Assembly (NCBI GenBank): GCA_004195335.1
Contig: SDWK01000321.1
Location: forward strand, 1 to 10,150
Reading direction: 5' to 3'
Source: Shewanella sp.
GTDB lineage: Bacteria > Pseudomonadota > Gammaproteobacteria > Enterobacterales > Shewanellaceae
Length of the DNA stretch: 10,150 nt
Made by a program: the position numbers and the translations under genes. The notes beneath the pieces are model-generated. The model did not search any database. It worked only from the letters and a program-made list of their open reading frames with translations, and was not told the DNA's origin. Positions 1 through 6,794 of the stretch are shown here, piece after piece (within the stretch, counting starts at the first letter, position 1; each line of letters opens with the position of its first letter).

Positions 1-28
1 TGGGCTCGGAGATGTGTATAAGAGACAG
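1..28. other. Untrimmed Nextera (Tn5) sequencing adapter
   Basis: These bases match the 3' part of the Illumina Nextera read-2 adapter. The 19-bp Tn5 mosaic end (AGATGTGTATAAGAGACAG) occupies 10-28, preceded by TGGGCTCGG. This is library-preparation sequence left on the contig end, not host DNA and not an inserted transposon. Genomic sequence begins at about base 29, so the gene running leftwards through 29-285 is cut by the assembly, not by a biological insertion. Confidence 0.97.
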
Positions 29-285
29 AAGCCTGCCTTATAAAACATTCTCAGTAGGCCTCGGGTCAGGACTGCCGGGCTGACGCCGCGATTAGAGAGC
101 AGTCCGTCGCCGCTTAACTGTATCCCTGGCAGGGGCGTTTGACTCCGGCCGCAGGTGATAAGCTCAGTGTCTCTGGTCGGCGTAAGGTGCATTAAGTTTT
201 GCCCCACACCCGCATCAGACAGCCGATGCAGACCGGGTAGATGAGTCGCCGCACCGTTTAAGATATTAAAACAGATCGTTTTCAT
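29..285 (-). CDS. cobT: N-terminal part of a CobT-like nicotinate-nucleotide:dimethylbenzimidazole phosphoribosyltransferase (3' truncated)
   Basis: The ATG at 285-283 abuts the TAA of the upstream phosphatase gene. The frame stays open for 85 codons to the adapter, so only the N-terminus is present. It begins MKTICFNILNGAATHLPGLH. Further on come a TPTRDTELITCGRS segment (about residues 39-52) and a segment reading SPAVLTRGLL (about 70-79). The pattern GxHR, TPxxDxEL, G-S, then [ST]PAxxTR resembles the N-terminus of the archaeal/cyanobacterial CobT family (TIGR00303 type). It does not resemble the standard bacterial CobT. CobT makes alpha-ribazole phosphate from nicotinate mononucleotide and a lower-ligand base in the cytoplasm, the step before the CobC-like enzyme encoded just upstream. 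The family call is from remembered motifs and the active site lies in the missing part, so the assignment is tentative. No strong ribosome site is seen; expression by coupling is likely. Confidence 0.55.
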
Positions 286-924
286 TTAATTATCCATCAG
301 AGAGTTGAGATAAACGGAAGGGTTGTTTAAGCCTTGAAGCTGAGGCCATAGGGTGTCAGCCTCGTCGATATAGGTGTTGAAATGTAGCAGGGCAGCATGC
401 TCGAGCTGGACACGACTTAGATGAGGGTTTCCCTCTTGTGTGCTATTGAGTAACCAGACCAAGGCCATACGCATTACGCCGGAGTGGCTGACAATTAACA
501 GTCGCTTGCCTCGATATTCTCGGCTCAGGCACTCTATGCTGGTCGTTATTCTGCTGAGAAGATCTGAGGTGGACTCGCCATTTGGCGGCGTATGCACGAA
601 GGGGGCATGCCAATATTGACCATAGCCTTGCTGCGAGTCATCCCATAGTGTGGCGATACTATTGCCATCCCAGTTGCCAAAATCGAGTTCTTGCCAGGCA
701 TCATCGACGATAAGTTTGCAATCACGCTTCTGTGCCAGGTGCTGCGCGTACGCGTGACATCTGGCAAGCGGAGAGCTGATGATAAGATCAAACTCCAGTG
801 AAGCACTGCTCTGCTCCATCTGCTGCCAGCCTTTCGCGGTGAGTGGCGGGTTGGTGCGGCCAAGCAAGCAGCCTGACAACTCAGGGAGTCCATGGCGCAG
901 CAGGGTAAATTGAGTGTCGTTCAT
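286..924 (-). CDS. cobC: Histidine phosphatase, probable alpha-ribazole-5'-phosphate phosphatase (CobC-like)
   Basis: A 212-residue histidine-phosphatase (phosphoglycerate-mutase-like) protein, a normal length for CobC. Residues 9-12 are LRHG, with the phospho-accepting H11 next to R10. The segment RTNPPLTAKG follows at 23-32. The other expected catalytic residues are visible: R55 in SPLAR, E79 in ELDFGNWDG, and H147 in VSHSGVMR. There is no signal peptide, so it is cytoplasmic. CobC removes the 5' phosphate from alpha-ribazole phosphate, or from the cobalamin phosphate made by CobS. The superfamily is broad and substrate cannot be read from the fold; the call rests on location between a cobU gene and a cobT-like gene. 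Its ATG (924-922) overlaps the TGA of the preceding cobU copy in an ATGA junction, with AGAAGG about 9 bases upstream of the start. Confidence 0.85.
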   Translation of the reverse strand: MNDTQFTLLRHGLPELSGCLLGRTNPPLTAKGWQQMEQSSASLEFDLIISSPLARCHAYAQHLAQKRDCKLIVDDAWQELDFGNWDGNSIATLWDDSQQGYGQYWHAPFVHTPPNGESTSDLLSRITTSIECLSREYRGKRLLIVSHSGVMRMALVWLLNSTQEGNPHLSRVQLEHAALLHFNTYIDEADTLWPQLQGLNNPSVYLNSLMDN

Positions 925-1496
925 CCTATGCCGCCTTCTGTTGTTGCCGTTTCTGCGTTTGCTGTCTTAATCGTTTTGCAGACTAAGAACTCTGGCTGTT
1001 TTAAACAGATGGCAATCTTGCCTTGGCAAAAATTGACCTTGTCGGCAATGGCGGCAATTTTTTGGTGCATGAGTCCGCTGGCAGTCACAAATTGCTGACT
1101 CATCTCATCATCGGGGATCAGGCTTTGACCCACCTCGGTACTGACCAATACCAGATGGCATTGAAGCGAGGTGAGTGTGTGGCACAGGCGGTCGATCTCA
1201 TCAATCAAGCAATGTTCAGCCATAAGCTGATTGGTGAGCCAGAGCGTCAGACAGTCAATGATGATCACGCTCTGTTTGCTGTCTAGTTGAGTTAAGGTTG
1301 CGGACAGTTCCAGAGGGATCTCTGCAGTTGTCCAGTCACTCGGTCTCTGCTCGCGGTGCAGGGCGATGCGCTCGGCCATAGAGACGCTGGCGGTGGCCGT
1401 TGCGATATAGGTTGTCGGGAGTGCAAACGCCATGACTTCTTGCTCGGCCAGACTCGACTTACCACTTCTGGCGCCACCAATATACAAACTGATCAT
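921..1496 (-). CDS. cobU: CobU-type adenosylcobinamide kinase/guanylyltransferase, diverged second copy
   Basis: A 191-residue CobU-family NTPase. The P-loop GGARSGKS is at residues 7-14. The block RIALHREQRPSDW (43-55) carries H47, the position of the histidine guanylylated in Salmonella CobU. DCLTLWLTN (81-89) follows. CobU phosphorylates adenosylcobinamide and then transfers GMP to it. Several normally conserved positions differ from the paralogue at 2365-2898: STEVGQSLIP (119-128) replaces the usual SNEVGxGxVP, and LMHQ replaces a segment ending in NQ. There is also a C-terminal tail of about 25 residues, rich in T, A and E. The kinase motif and the histidine are intact, so it is probably active, perhaps with altered specificity or only one of the two activities. 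The start (1496-1494) overlaps the btuF stop by 4 bases; AAGG lies about 11 bases upstream. Confidence 0.85.
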   Translation of the reverse strand: MISLYIGGARSGKSSLAEQEVMAFALPTTYIATATASVSMAERIALHREQRPSDWTTAEIPLELSATLTQLDSKQSVIIIDCLTLWLTNQLMAEHCLIDEIDRLCHTLTSLQCHLVLVSTEVGQSLIPDDEMSQQFVTASGLMHQKIAAIADKVNFCQGKIAICLKQPEFLVCKTIKTANAETATTEGGIG

Positions 1497-2368
1497 TGGA
1501 CAGCAGCCTTAAGTTGGTATTGTGTCTGGGATTGTTTCTGATCACGGGCCAGTGCCACTTTTTCACACACTTGTAGCATGCCTTCGAGTACTCGTGGTCC
1601 GGTTCTATGGACAAGATCGCCTTCGATGGTGATGATCTGCTTGTTGGCAACGGCAGGGATCTCAGGCCATTCGACCCAGTTGATCGCTTCTTGATTACTG
1701 TTGCCGTGGTAAACAGGCTTGATTATCACCTCCGGTGTGGAAGACAGTACCTGCTCCAGACTCACCTGAGGGTATTCGCTGACACTGTTTGCAAAGACGT
1801 TATTGGCACCGCAACCGACAAATATCTCATTCATCCAGCGACTGGCCGTGGTGGTTAATGGCGCGGGCCAAACCTGATAAAAGAGATCGATGGGGGCCTG
1901 ATCCTGATAGGTCTGCTTCAGTTTTTTTAGTGTGTGGTTAAACTTCTCGGCGCTGGCTTTTGCTTGAGTACTATGACCCGTAAGGTCACCGAGCTCTAAC
2001 AGACGTTGTGGTATCTGCTTGAGTTCACTGACACTTGAGTCTATCAGGGTAAAGCCCAGCTCTTTAAGCCTTGCCAACATAGGGGCGGAGGTGGTGTTGG
2101 AGTTGACGATGATGGCATCGGGCTCAAGCAGCATTACCGCTTCGTAATCGATAAAATCATAACGACCGATACGGCGAATTTGGTTCGCCTCAGAGGGAAA
2201 GTCGGCATACTCCACCGTGCCTATGATGCTGTCTCCGGCGCCAATTTCGAATATCATCTCGACGGCATGTGGCGCTAATACGATTAAGCGAATTTGATCA
2301 TCGGCGTTTACTTTGAAACTGCCACTCAAGGTCATACATAAGGCAATAAGAGTAAAAAGATATTTCAT
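1493..2368 (-). CDS. btuF: Periplasmic cobalamin-binding protein BtuF
   Basis: A 291-residue substrate-binding protein of the helical-backbone ABC type. Residues 1-22 look like a cleavable signal peptide (K2, hydrophobic core 4-15, cleavage likely after VNA). The N-lobe has LAPHAVEMIFEIGAGDSIIG (31-50), then YADFP and a D-E-P-D-A-I-I type strand, as in BtuF. The C-lobe has EYPQVSLEQVLSSTPEVII (198-216). C186 and C268 sit where E. coli BtuF forms a disulphide. It captures corrinoids in the periplasm and hands them to BtuCD. C11 is not in a good lipobox, so a soluble protein is more likely than a lipoprotein. GGAGGAG about 5 bases before the ATG is the strongest ribosome site in the operon, fitting a need for more binding protein than transporter. 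Its start overlaps the upstream cobU-type stop, and its stop overlaps the next cobU-type start, both as ATGA. Confidence 0.93.
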   Translation of the reverse strand: MKYLFTLIALCMTLSGSFKVNADDQIRLIVLAPHAVEMIFEIGAGDSIIGTVEYADFPSEANQIRRIGRYDFIDYEAVMLLEPDAIIVNSNTTSAPMLARLKELGFTLIDSSVSELKQIPQRLLELGDLTGHSTQAKASAEKFNHTLKKLKQTYQDQAPIDLFYQVWPAPLTTTASRWMNEIFVGCGANNVFANSVSEYPQVSLEQVLSSTPEVIIKPVYHGNSNQEAINWVEWPEIPAVANKQIITIEGDLVHRTGPRVLEGMLQVCEKVALARDQKQSQTQYQLKAAVQ

Positions 2369-2898
2369 CTCAACTCCTCCACCGGTTTAATCACCAGAGG
2401 TAAGCCGGCTATCGCCATGGTGACTTTATCGACCTGTTTAGCCAGGCTTTGATTTAACCAGCCTGACTCATCGACAAACTCCCGTGATAACTCACCCAGA
2501 GGCACGACGCCTTGACCGACCTCATTGCTGATAAAGATGACCTCTCCAGGGAGGTCTGTTAATGCCTCCAGTAAGGCCTGCTTCTCCTGTTTCCAGCTCC
2601 GTTCACTTAGCTGTACGTTCGATAGCCACAGGGTCAGACAGTCGACTAAGATAAGGTTATCGCTCCGGCTCTCTTCGATCAGAGTTTGGGCTAAATCTAA
2701 ACAGGTCTCGGCAAGCTTCCAGTCACGGGGGCGATGGTTTTGATGATGAGCGATACGCTTAGCCATTGCCCCATCGGTAACTTCTGCGGTCGCAACCACG
2801 ATAACTTCCCCCCGAGTGCGAGCCTGCCAACCGATGGCGTATTCCTGTGCCAGACGGCTTTTACCCGAACGTGCACCGCCGATAATTAATTGCTTCAT
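2365..2898 (-). CDS. cobU: CobU adenosylcobinamide kinase/adenosylcobinamide-phosphate guanylyltransferase, canonical copy
   Basis: A 177-residue cytoplasmic protein, close to the usual CobU length of about 180. All family motifs are present: P-loop GGARSGKS (7-14), RIAHHQNHRPRDW (48-60) with H52 at the guanylylated histidine position, VDCLTLWLSN (85-94), and NEVGQGVVP (125-133). CobU catalyses ATP- or GTP-dependent phosphorylation of adenosylcobinamide, followed by GMP transfer to give adenosylcobinamide-GDP, the substrate of CobS. This copy keeps the standard residues that are changed in the paralogue at 921-1496, so it is the better candidate for the full bifunctional enzyme. The ATG (2898-2896) directly follows the btuC TAG with no gap. 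AAGGGC lies about 10 bases upstream, inside btuC. Its TGA overlaps the btuF start. Confidence 0.93.
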   Translation of the reverse strand: MKQLIIGGARSGKSRLAQEYAIGWQARTRGEVIVVATAEVTDGAMAKRIAHHQNHRPRDWKLAETCLDLAQTLIEESRSDNLILVDCLTLWLSNVQLSERSWKQEKQALLEALTDLPGEVIFISNEVGQGVVPLGELSREFVDESGWLNQSLAKQVDKVTMAIAGLPLVIKPVEELR

Positions 2899-3909
2899 CT
2901 ATCTATGCCCTTGTTTACGCTTAACCAACAAACCGATGAAAAAGACACTACCCAGCATGGCTGTCATCACACCGACAGGCAGTTCTTGTGATGGCAGGAT
3001 CAGTCTGGCTAACAGATCGACCCACACCATGAGTACGCCACCGAGTAAGGCCGTGGCAATGAGTGAACTTGAACTGGCCGAGCCGATAAGCATGCGGATG
3101 ATATGAGGCACCATCAGTCCCACGAATCCAATGCCACCGCACGCCGCCACTAATGAAGAGGTCATTAAGGCGGTAAGAATTAACATGCCTAAACGTAGCG
3201 GTAGAACCGCAACGCCCTGAGTATGAGCGCTCTCATCGCCGGCCATCAGAGCCTGCAGTGGGCGCTGAAATTGATAAATAATCGCAGTGGCTATTATCAC
3301 AATAATGCCGGGCACCATGAGCGTCCCCCATGTGGCGCGGCTGAAACTGCCAAGAGACCAAAACAGCACTGCTTGCATGGCTTGGGGGTCGCCGAAGTAC
3401 AAAACCAGGTTGGCGATTGAGGATAGTAAGAAGGAGATAGCCACGCCCGACAGCACCAAGGTTTCCACCTGGCCATCCCGGGCCATCACCACCACAACAG
3501 CGACGGCAATCAAGGAGCCTAAAAATGCACAGATGGGCAGAGGAAGAAAGGTGAGTCCACCCGTTAGTGCCAAAATGGCCCCAAGCGATGCTCCCGCTGA
3601 GATACCAAACAGATAAGGATCGGCGAGAGGATTTCTGGTGACACTTTGCAGTACCGAGCCCGATACAGCGAGTCCGGCACCACATACCATCGCCATCAAT
3701 GCCCGGGGCATTCTGAGCTCAATGATGATGCGATCGGCCAGGATCATCTTAGAGTCAGGCTCGAGCAGGGTAATAACAGTACGGCCTATTGCGCCAACGA
3801 CTTCCGTTAAGCTGATGTCGGCGGTACCGAGTGCTATGCCAATCAAGGGCGATATCACGGCAAGGGGGAGCAAGATTGCCAGTAAAAGATTGGGGTTAAA
3901 CAGCCGCAT
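2899..3909 (-). CDS. btuC: Vitamin B12 ABC transporter permease BtuC
   Basis: A 336-residue FecCD/BtuC-family inner-membrane permease with about ten hydrophobic segments. Family signatures, numbered from the start chosen here: RMPRALMAMVCGAGLAVSGS followed by LQSVTRNPLADPYLFGIS (about 66-104), the cytoplasmic coupling-loop motif GGIGFVGLMVPHIIR (about 238-252), and ELPVGVMTAMLGSVFFIGLL near the C-terminus. It forms the corrinoid channel with two BtuD ATPases and accepts substrate from BtuF. I chose the ATG at 3909-3907, which has a GGGGG run about 8 bases upstream and gives the protein start MRLFNP. A TTG at 3924-3922 would add five residues and a longer overlap, which is less likely. The start lies 14 bases inside btuD. 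The family also includes siderophore permeases; the btuF, cobU and riboswitch context settles on B12. Confidence 0.93.
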   Translation of the reverse strand: MRLFNPNLLLAILLPLAVISPLIGIALGTADISLTEVVGAIGRTVITLLEPDSKMILADRIIIELRMPRALMAMVCGAGLAVSGSVLQSVTRNPLADPYLFGISAGASLGAILALTGGLTFLPLPICAFLGSLIAVAVVVVMARDGQVETLVLSGVAISFLLSSIANLVLYFGDPQAMQAVLFWSLGSFSRATWGTLMVPGIIVIIATAIIYQFQRPLQALMAGDESAHTQGVAVLPLRLGMLILTALMTSSLVAACGGIGFVGLMVPHIIRMLIGSASSSSLIATALLGGVLMVWVDLLARLILPSQELPVGVMTAMLGSVFFIGLLVKRKQGHR

Positions 3910-4708
3910 GGCGACCCCCGTCAAAGTGGTAGGTGACTCTGGGGTGCTCGCCCTGAGGATGTCTGTCTACTTCGGTTTTAACACCATAAATATTTTCGAT
4001 GCTGGCGGGGGTTAACACCTGTGAAGGCGTGCCGCTTTTAATCAGTTTTCCCTCTCTGAGCAGAAGGAGTTTATCGCAAAAGGCACTGGCCAGATTAAGA
4101 TCGTGAATGCTGGCTACGACAGTGATCTCTAAGTTTTTGATTAATTTTAAGATCTCAACCTGATAACCGACATCGAGATGGTTGGTTGGCTCATCAAGTA
4201 ATAGGATCTCCGGTTTTTGCAGCAGTGCTCTGGCGATCAAGAGTCGCTGCTGTTCACCGCCGGAAAGCGACTCAAACACTTGCTCGGCCTTATCAGTCAA
4301 ACCCACGAGTGATAAGACACGGTCAATTTCAATTTTTTCAACGCCGTGATTGATGCTTTGCCACCATTTTTGCTGGTTTATCAATCCGGTCGCCAGTAAC
4401 TGTCTTGCGGTCATCGAGAAACCGACCGGGGTATGTTGCAGCACTACAGCGACTTTCGAGGCAAATTCCCGATGCGAAATGGATGTTATATTTCGATTGT
4501 TCAAAAAAATATCCCCACTATCGGGTGTCATATATTGATACATGCACCGTAATAATGAGGACTTTCCTACACCATTGGGTCCTAAGATGCCGACAAAGTC
4601 GCCTCTTTCTATGGTGAAGCTTAAGTCGTCGAGCACCTTCTTAGAAGAAGTTGCCCAACTCAGGTGTTTAACTTCCATGTGAGAGTTTGACTGAAATTTT
4701 GTTGGCAT
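3896..4708 (-). CDS. btuD: Vitamin B12 ABC transporter ATP-binding protein BtuD
   Basis: A 270-residue ABC ATPase. Positions from the ATG at 4708: Walker A GPNGVGKS (43-50), Q-loop Q91 in VVLQHTPVGFSMTARQ, signature LSGGEQQ (148-154), Walker B ILLLDEP (168-174) followed by TNHLD, and H-loop H202 in SIHDLNLA. All catalytic motifs are intact. It powers import through BtuC at the cytoplasmic face. The start is uncertain: the ATG at 4678-4676 gives a 260-residue protein beginning MEVKHLSW, which matches the usual family N-terminus better, and neither ATG has a clear ribosome site. A TTG at 4738 is unlikely because it falls inside the intercistronic hairpin. The gene follows btuB after a gap of about 58 bases that holds the hairpin at 4727-4749. 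Confidence 0.93.
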   Translation of the reverse strand: MPTKFQSNSHMEVKHLSWATSSKKVLDDLSFTIERGDFVGILGPNGVGKSSLLRCMYQYMTPDSGDIFLNNRNITSISHREFASKVAVVLQHTPVGFSMTARQLLATGLINQQKWWQSINHGVEKIEIDRVLSLVGLTDKAEQVFESLSGGEQQRLLIARALLQKPEILLLDEPTNHLDVGYQVEILKLIKNLEITVVASIHDLNLASAFCDKLLLLREGKLIKSGTPSQVLTPASIENIYGVKTEVDRHPQGEHPRVTYHFDGGRHAAV

Positions 4709-4726
4709 TATTGGGGGTATCCAATG

Positions 4727-4749
4727 TTGCGCCGGCAATGCCGACGCAA
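4727..4749 (-). promoter_or_regulatory. Intercistronic hairpin between btuB and btuD
   Basis: On the minus strand the RNA reads UUGCGUCGGC, a three-base loop, then GCCGGCGCAA. This is a 10-bp GC-rich stem with one U-G pair, 18 bases after the btuB stop. No U-run follows, so it is not a standard intrinsic terminator. It may slow 3' exonuclease decay of the btuB message, or lower expression of the transporter genes relative to the receptor. The role is inferred; the inverted repeat is seen directly. Confidence 0.6.
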
Positions 4750-4766
4750 TTTGCTGCTATCTAGGG

Positions 4767-6602
4767 TTAAAAAGCTTGGTAACTTACGCTTAAGAACACT
4801 TGGCGGCCGGGGCTGAAGTAGTTACGGTCTGAGATGATCTCTTTATCGAGCAAGTTATTGGCTTTGAGCCTGAGTTGCCATGCCTCGGCCAACTTATAAC
4901 CAATACTCATGTCTACCTGATGGTATGCATCGAGAAAATCGGTAACGCCGTCATAGTTATAATCACCGGCGTTACGCTCACCTTGATAGTGATAGTTAAC
5001 CAGCACGTCGAACTCAGACCAAGCGTAACTGAGCGCATAATCGAACTCATGTTCACTGCGACCAATCAGCTGCTCATCGCTTTCTCCATCGACGGCGTCG
5101 ATGTAGCTGTAACCCAGTTGATGTTCAATATCCCAGGTGCTGTAGTTAAGGGAGAGTTCGACCCCGGTTATCTCAGCATCTTTAATATTGGCCGGTTTCC
5201 AGATGTCATAACCATGGTCATCTTTTTCACCGGTAGGTGCCCACTGGATCAGATTATCAATCTTGTTTTGGAACACACTGAGGTAACCACGCAGGTTATC
5301 GCCGTTATAGCTGATGGTGAGATCCAGATTTTCCGATGTCTCCGATACCAAATCCGGGTTACCTGAGCCAGGCCAATAGAGATCATTAAAACTTGGCGCC
5401 TTAAAGCCTGTTCCTGAACTGGCGGTAACACGCCATTGGTCATTGAACTGATAGGCTAAGCTGGCGTTATAGGAGGCTTCACTATCGATATTTTCAACAT
5501 CGTCGTAGCGAATAACCCCTTCCATCAGGAGTTTGCCATACTGGTAACGGGCCAGGGCATAGAGGCCAGTGAGATCACGTTCATCAACGGCATAATCGCC
5601 CGCAATCGATTCCTTCGACCAGTCGATACCACCGATGAAGGTTAAGTCATCACTTGCAGAGTAGCGGTTACTCCAGTTGAGCTGATCTCGGGTCGTCTCA
5701 TACAGGGAGACGCCCAGGCTGGGGTTGTCGACGCGAAAGTTCTCGTTCTTATCACGTGATTGACCCAGAGCCAATTTACTCGTCAGCTTCTCATCTTGAT
5801 ACTGAGCTGCAGCGTTCCACAGGTAGTTATCATAGTCGGCCTCATTGGCCCGACTATTGTCATATTCGTAGTTACCGCTTTCGAGTTGCCCGGCCCAGGT
5901 GAGTGTCCATTGCTGGTTGAGGTTTTGTTGACCGTTGATGCTCATTCCTAAGCGGTCGTAACCGTCATCGTCATCTTCGGCATCATTCTTTACATCGTAT
6001 CCGTCGCTTTGTTCGCGATTAACGGTAATGCTGGTACGCCCATCGCCGTGGCTGATCCCAGCGCCAGCTGTTGCACGCATATAGGCATCACTGCCGTATT
6101 CGGCAGACGCAAACCATTCACCGCCTTCAAGCTTACGGGTAAAAATCTGGATGACACCACCGATGGCATCGCTGCCCCATATCGCGGCTCTGGGCCCTTT
6201 TACAACCTCAATGCGTTCGATATTCTCGGGGGACAGGGCGTTGAAGCTCACGGCACCTTTAGTGGCAGATCCAATACGAACTCCATCGACCAGTACCAAT
6301 ACATGAGTGGAGTTCGTTCCCCGCATACTGATAGACGCTGACTGTCCGGCGCCGCCATTGCGGGTAACACTTACCCCTGGCAAGGTTTCCAACACATCGA
6401 CGACAGACTTAGGATTGAGTCTGGCGATCTCTTCTCGTTCAATGGTATTGATAACGGTGAGTTGTTGATCCGGCGTACTGTCAAACCGGTCACCCGTGAC
6501 GGTTATCGTCTCAACCGCAGGATTGGCGGGTACGGCCGCAGAAGCGGTAAATGTTTGGCATATAGCGATTGTTAATACAGAGAGTCGCAGTTTAAAACTC
6601 AT
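4767..6602 (-). CDS. btuB: TonB-dependent vitamin B12 outer-membrane receptor BtuB
   Basis: A 611-residue TonB-dependent receptor; E. coli BtuB is of similar size. Residues 1-22 are a signal peptide (K4, R6, hydrophobic 8-15, cleavage after ASA). The TonB box is ETITVTG (31-37). The plug domain runs to about residue 155, with LPGVSVTRNGG, ISMRGTNSTHVLVLVDGVRI, IERIEVVKGPRAAIWGSDAI and GGVIQIFTR. The remainder is the 22-strand-type barrel, and the protein ends YQAF with the terminal aromatic needed for outer-membrane assembly. An Asp-rich loop (NDAEDDDDGYD, near residue 206) recalls the calcium-binding extracellular loops of BtuB. It imports cobalamins and other corrinoids using TonB energy. 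It is the first gene of the operon and is preceded by a cobalamin riboswitch, which makes the B12 assignment firm. AAAGG lies about 7 bases before the ATG. Confidence 0.95.
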   Translation of the reverse strand: MSFKLRLSVLTIAICQTFTASAAVPANPAVETITVTGDRFDSTPDQQLTVINTIEREEIARLNPKSVVDVLETLPGVSVTRNGGAGQSASISMRGTNSTHVLVLVDGVRIGSATKGAVSFNALSPENIERIEVVKGPRAAIWGSDAIGGVIQIFTRKLEGGEWFASAEYGSDAYMRATAGAGISHGDGRTSITVNREQSDGYDVKNDAEDDDDGYDRLGMSINGQQNLNQQWTLTWAGQLESGNYEYDNSRANEADYDNYLWNAAAQYQDEKLTSKLALGQSRDKNENFRVDNPSLGVSLYETTRDQLNWSNRYSASDDLTFIGGIDWSKESIAGDYAVDERDLTGLYALARYQYGKLLMEGVIRYDDVENIDSEASYNASLAYQFNDQWRVTASSGTGFKAPSFNDLYWPGSGNPDLVSETSENLDLTISYNGDNLRGYLSVFQNKIDNLIQWAPTGEKDDHGYDIWKPANIKDAEITGVELSLNYSTWDIEHQLGYSYIDAVDGESDEQLIGRSEHEFDYALSYAWSEFDVLVNYHYQGERNAGDYNYDGVTDFLDAYHQVDMSIGYKLAEAWQLRLKANNLLDKEIISDRNYFSPGRQVFLSVSYQAF

Positions 6603-6724
6603 GATTAGCCTTTAATTTTTTGAGTTTGAAATTTGCGGGAAAATGCGTCGTGGTTAAGTCTTTTTTTGAAAGACTCATCCTTATGACGAATAGATAATAG
6701 AGGTGTGTAATATCAGTTATGGGA

Positions 6725-6794
6725 AAACCGACCACCTGCATCGTCTACTTGCTCAAGAAACCCGCTTGAGTCAATAGTTCTTCTGGGTCGGTTT
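6725..6794 (-). promoter_or_regulatory. Probable expression platform of the riboswitch
   Basis: The end of the B12 box (AAACCGACC, 6794-6786 on the minus strand) is perfectly complementary over 9 bases to GGTCGGTTT downstream (6733-6725). The intervening RNA contains a further hairpin, CTCAAG/CTTGAG (6752-6757 with 6765-6770). The long-range pairing would compete with use of the B12 box in the aptamer, so it is a likely ligand-dependent switch. No U-run follows it, so a simple intrinsic terminator is not apparent. About 120 nt of leader remain before the btuB ribosome site. Confidence 0.5.

Noticed and set aside
1..28. Possible Tn5 or IS50 end
   Set aside because: The flanking bases are those of the Nextera adapter, it sits at the very end of the contig, and no transposase gene is present.
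3233..3685. 150-codon open frame on the minus strand inside btuC
   Set aside because: It is an alternative frame of a well-supported permease, rich in W, C and R, with no independent start signal.
3910..3924. TTG start at 3924 for btuC
   Set aside because: The ATG at 3909 has a G-rich ribosome site at the right distance; the TTG adds only five residues and lengthens the overlap with btuD.
4875..5366. 163-codon open frame on the plus strand
   Set aside because: It is wholly antisense to the btuB barrel, has no family resemblance or ribosome site, and is explained as a shadow of the coding frame.
6657..6675. AGTCTTT/AAAGACT hairpin as a terminator in the btuB leader
   Set aside because: The stem is only 7 bp and AT-rich, and on the minus strand it is not followed by a T-run.
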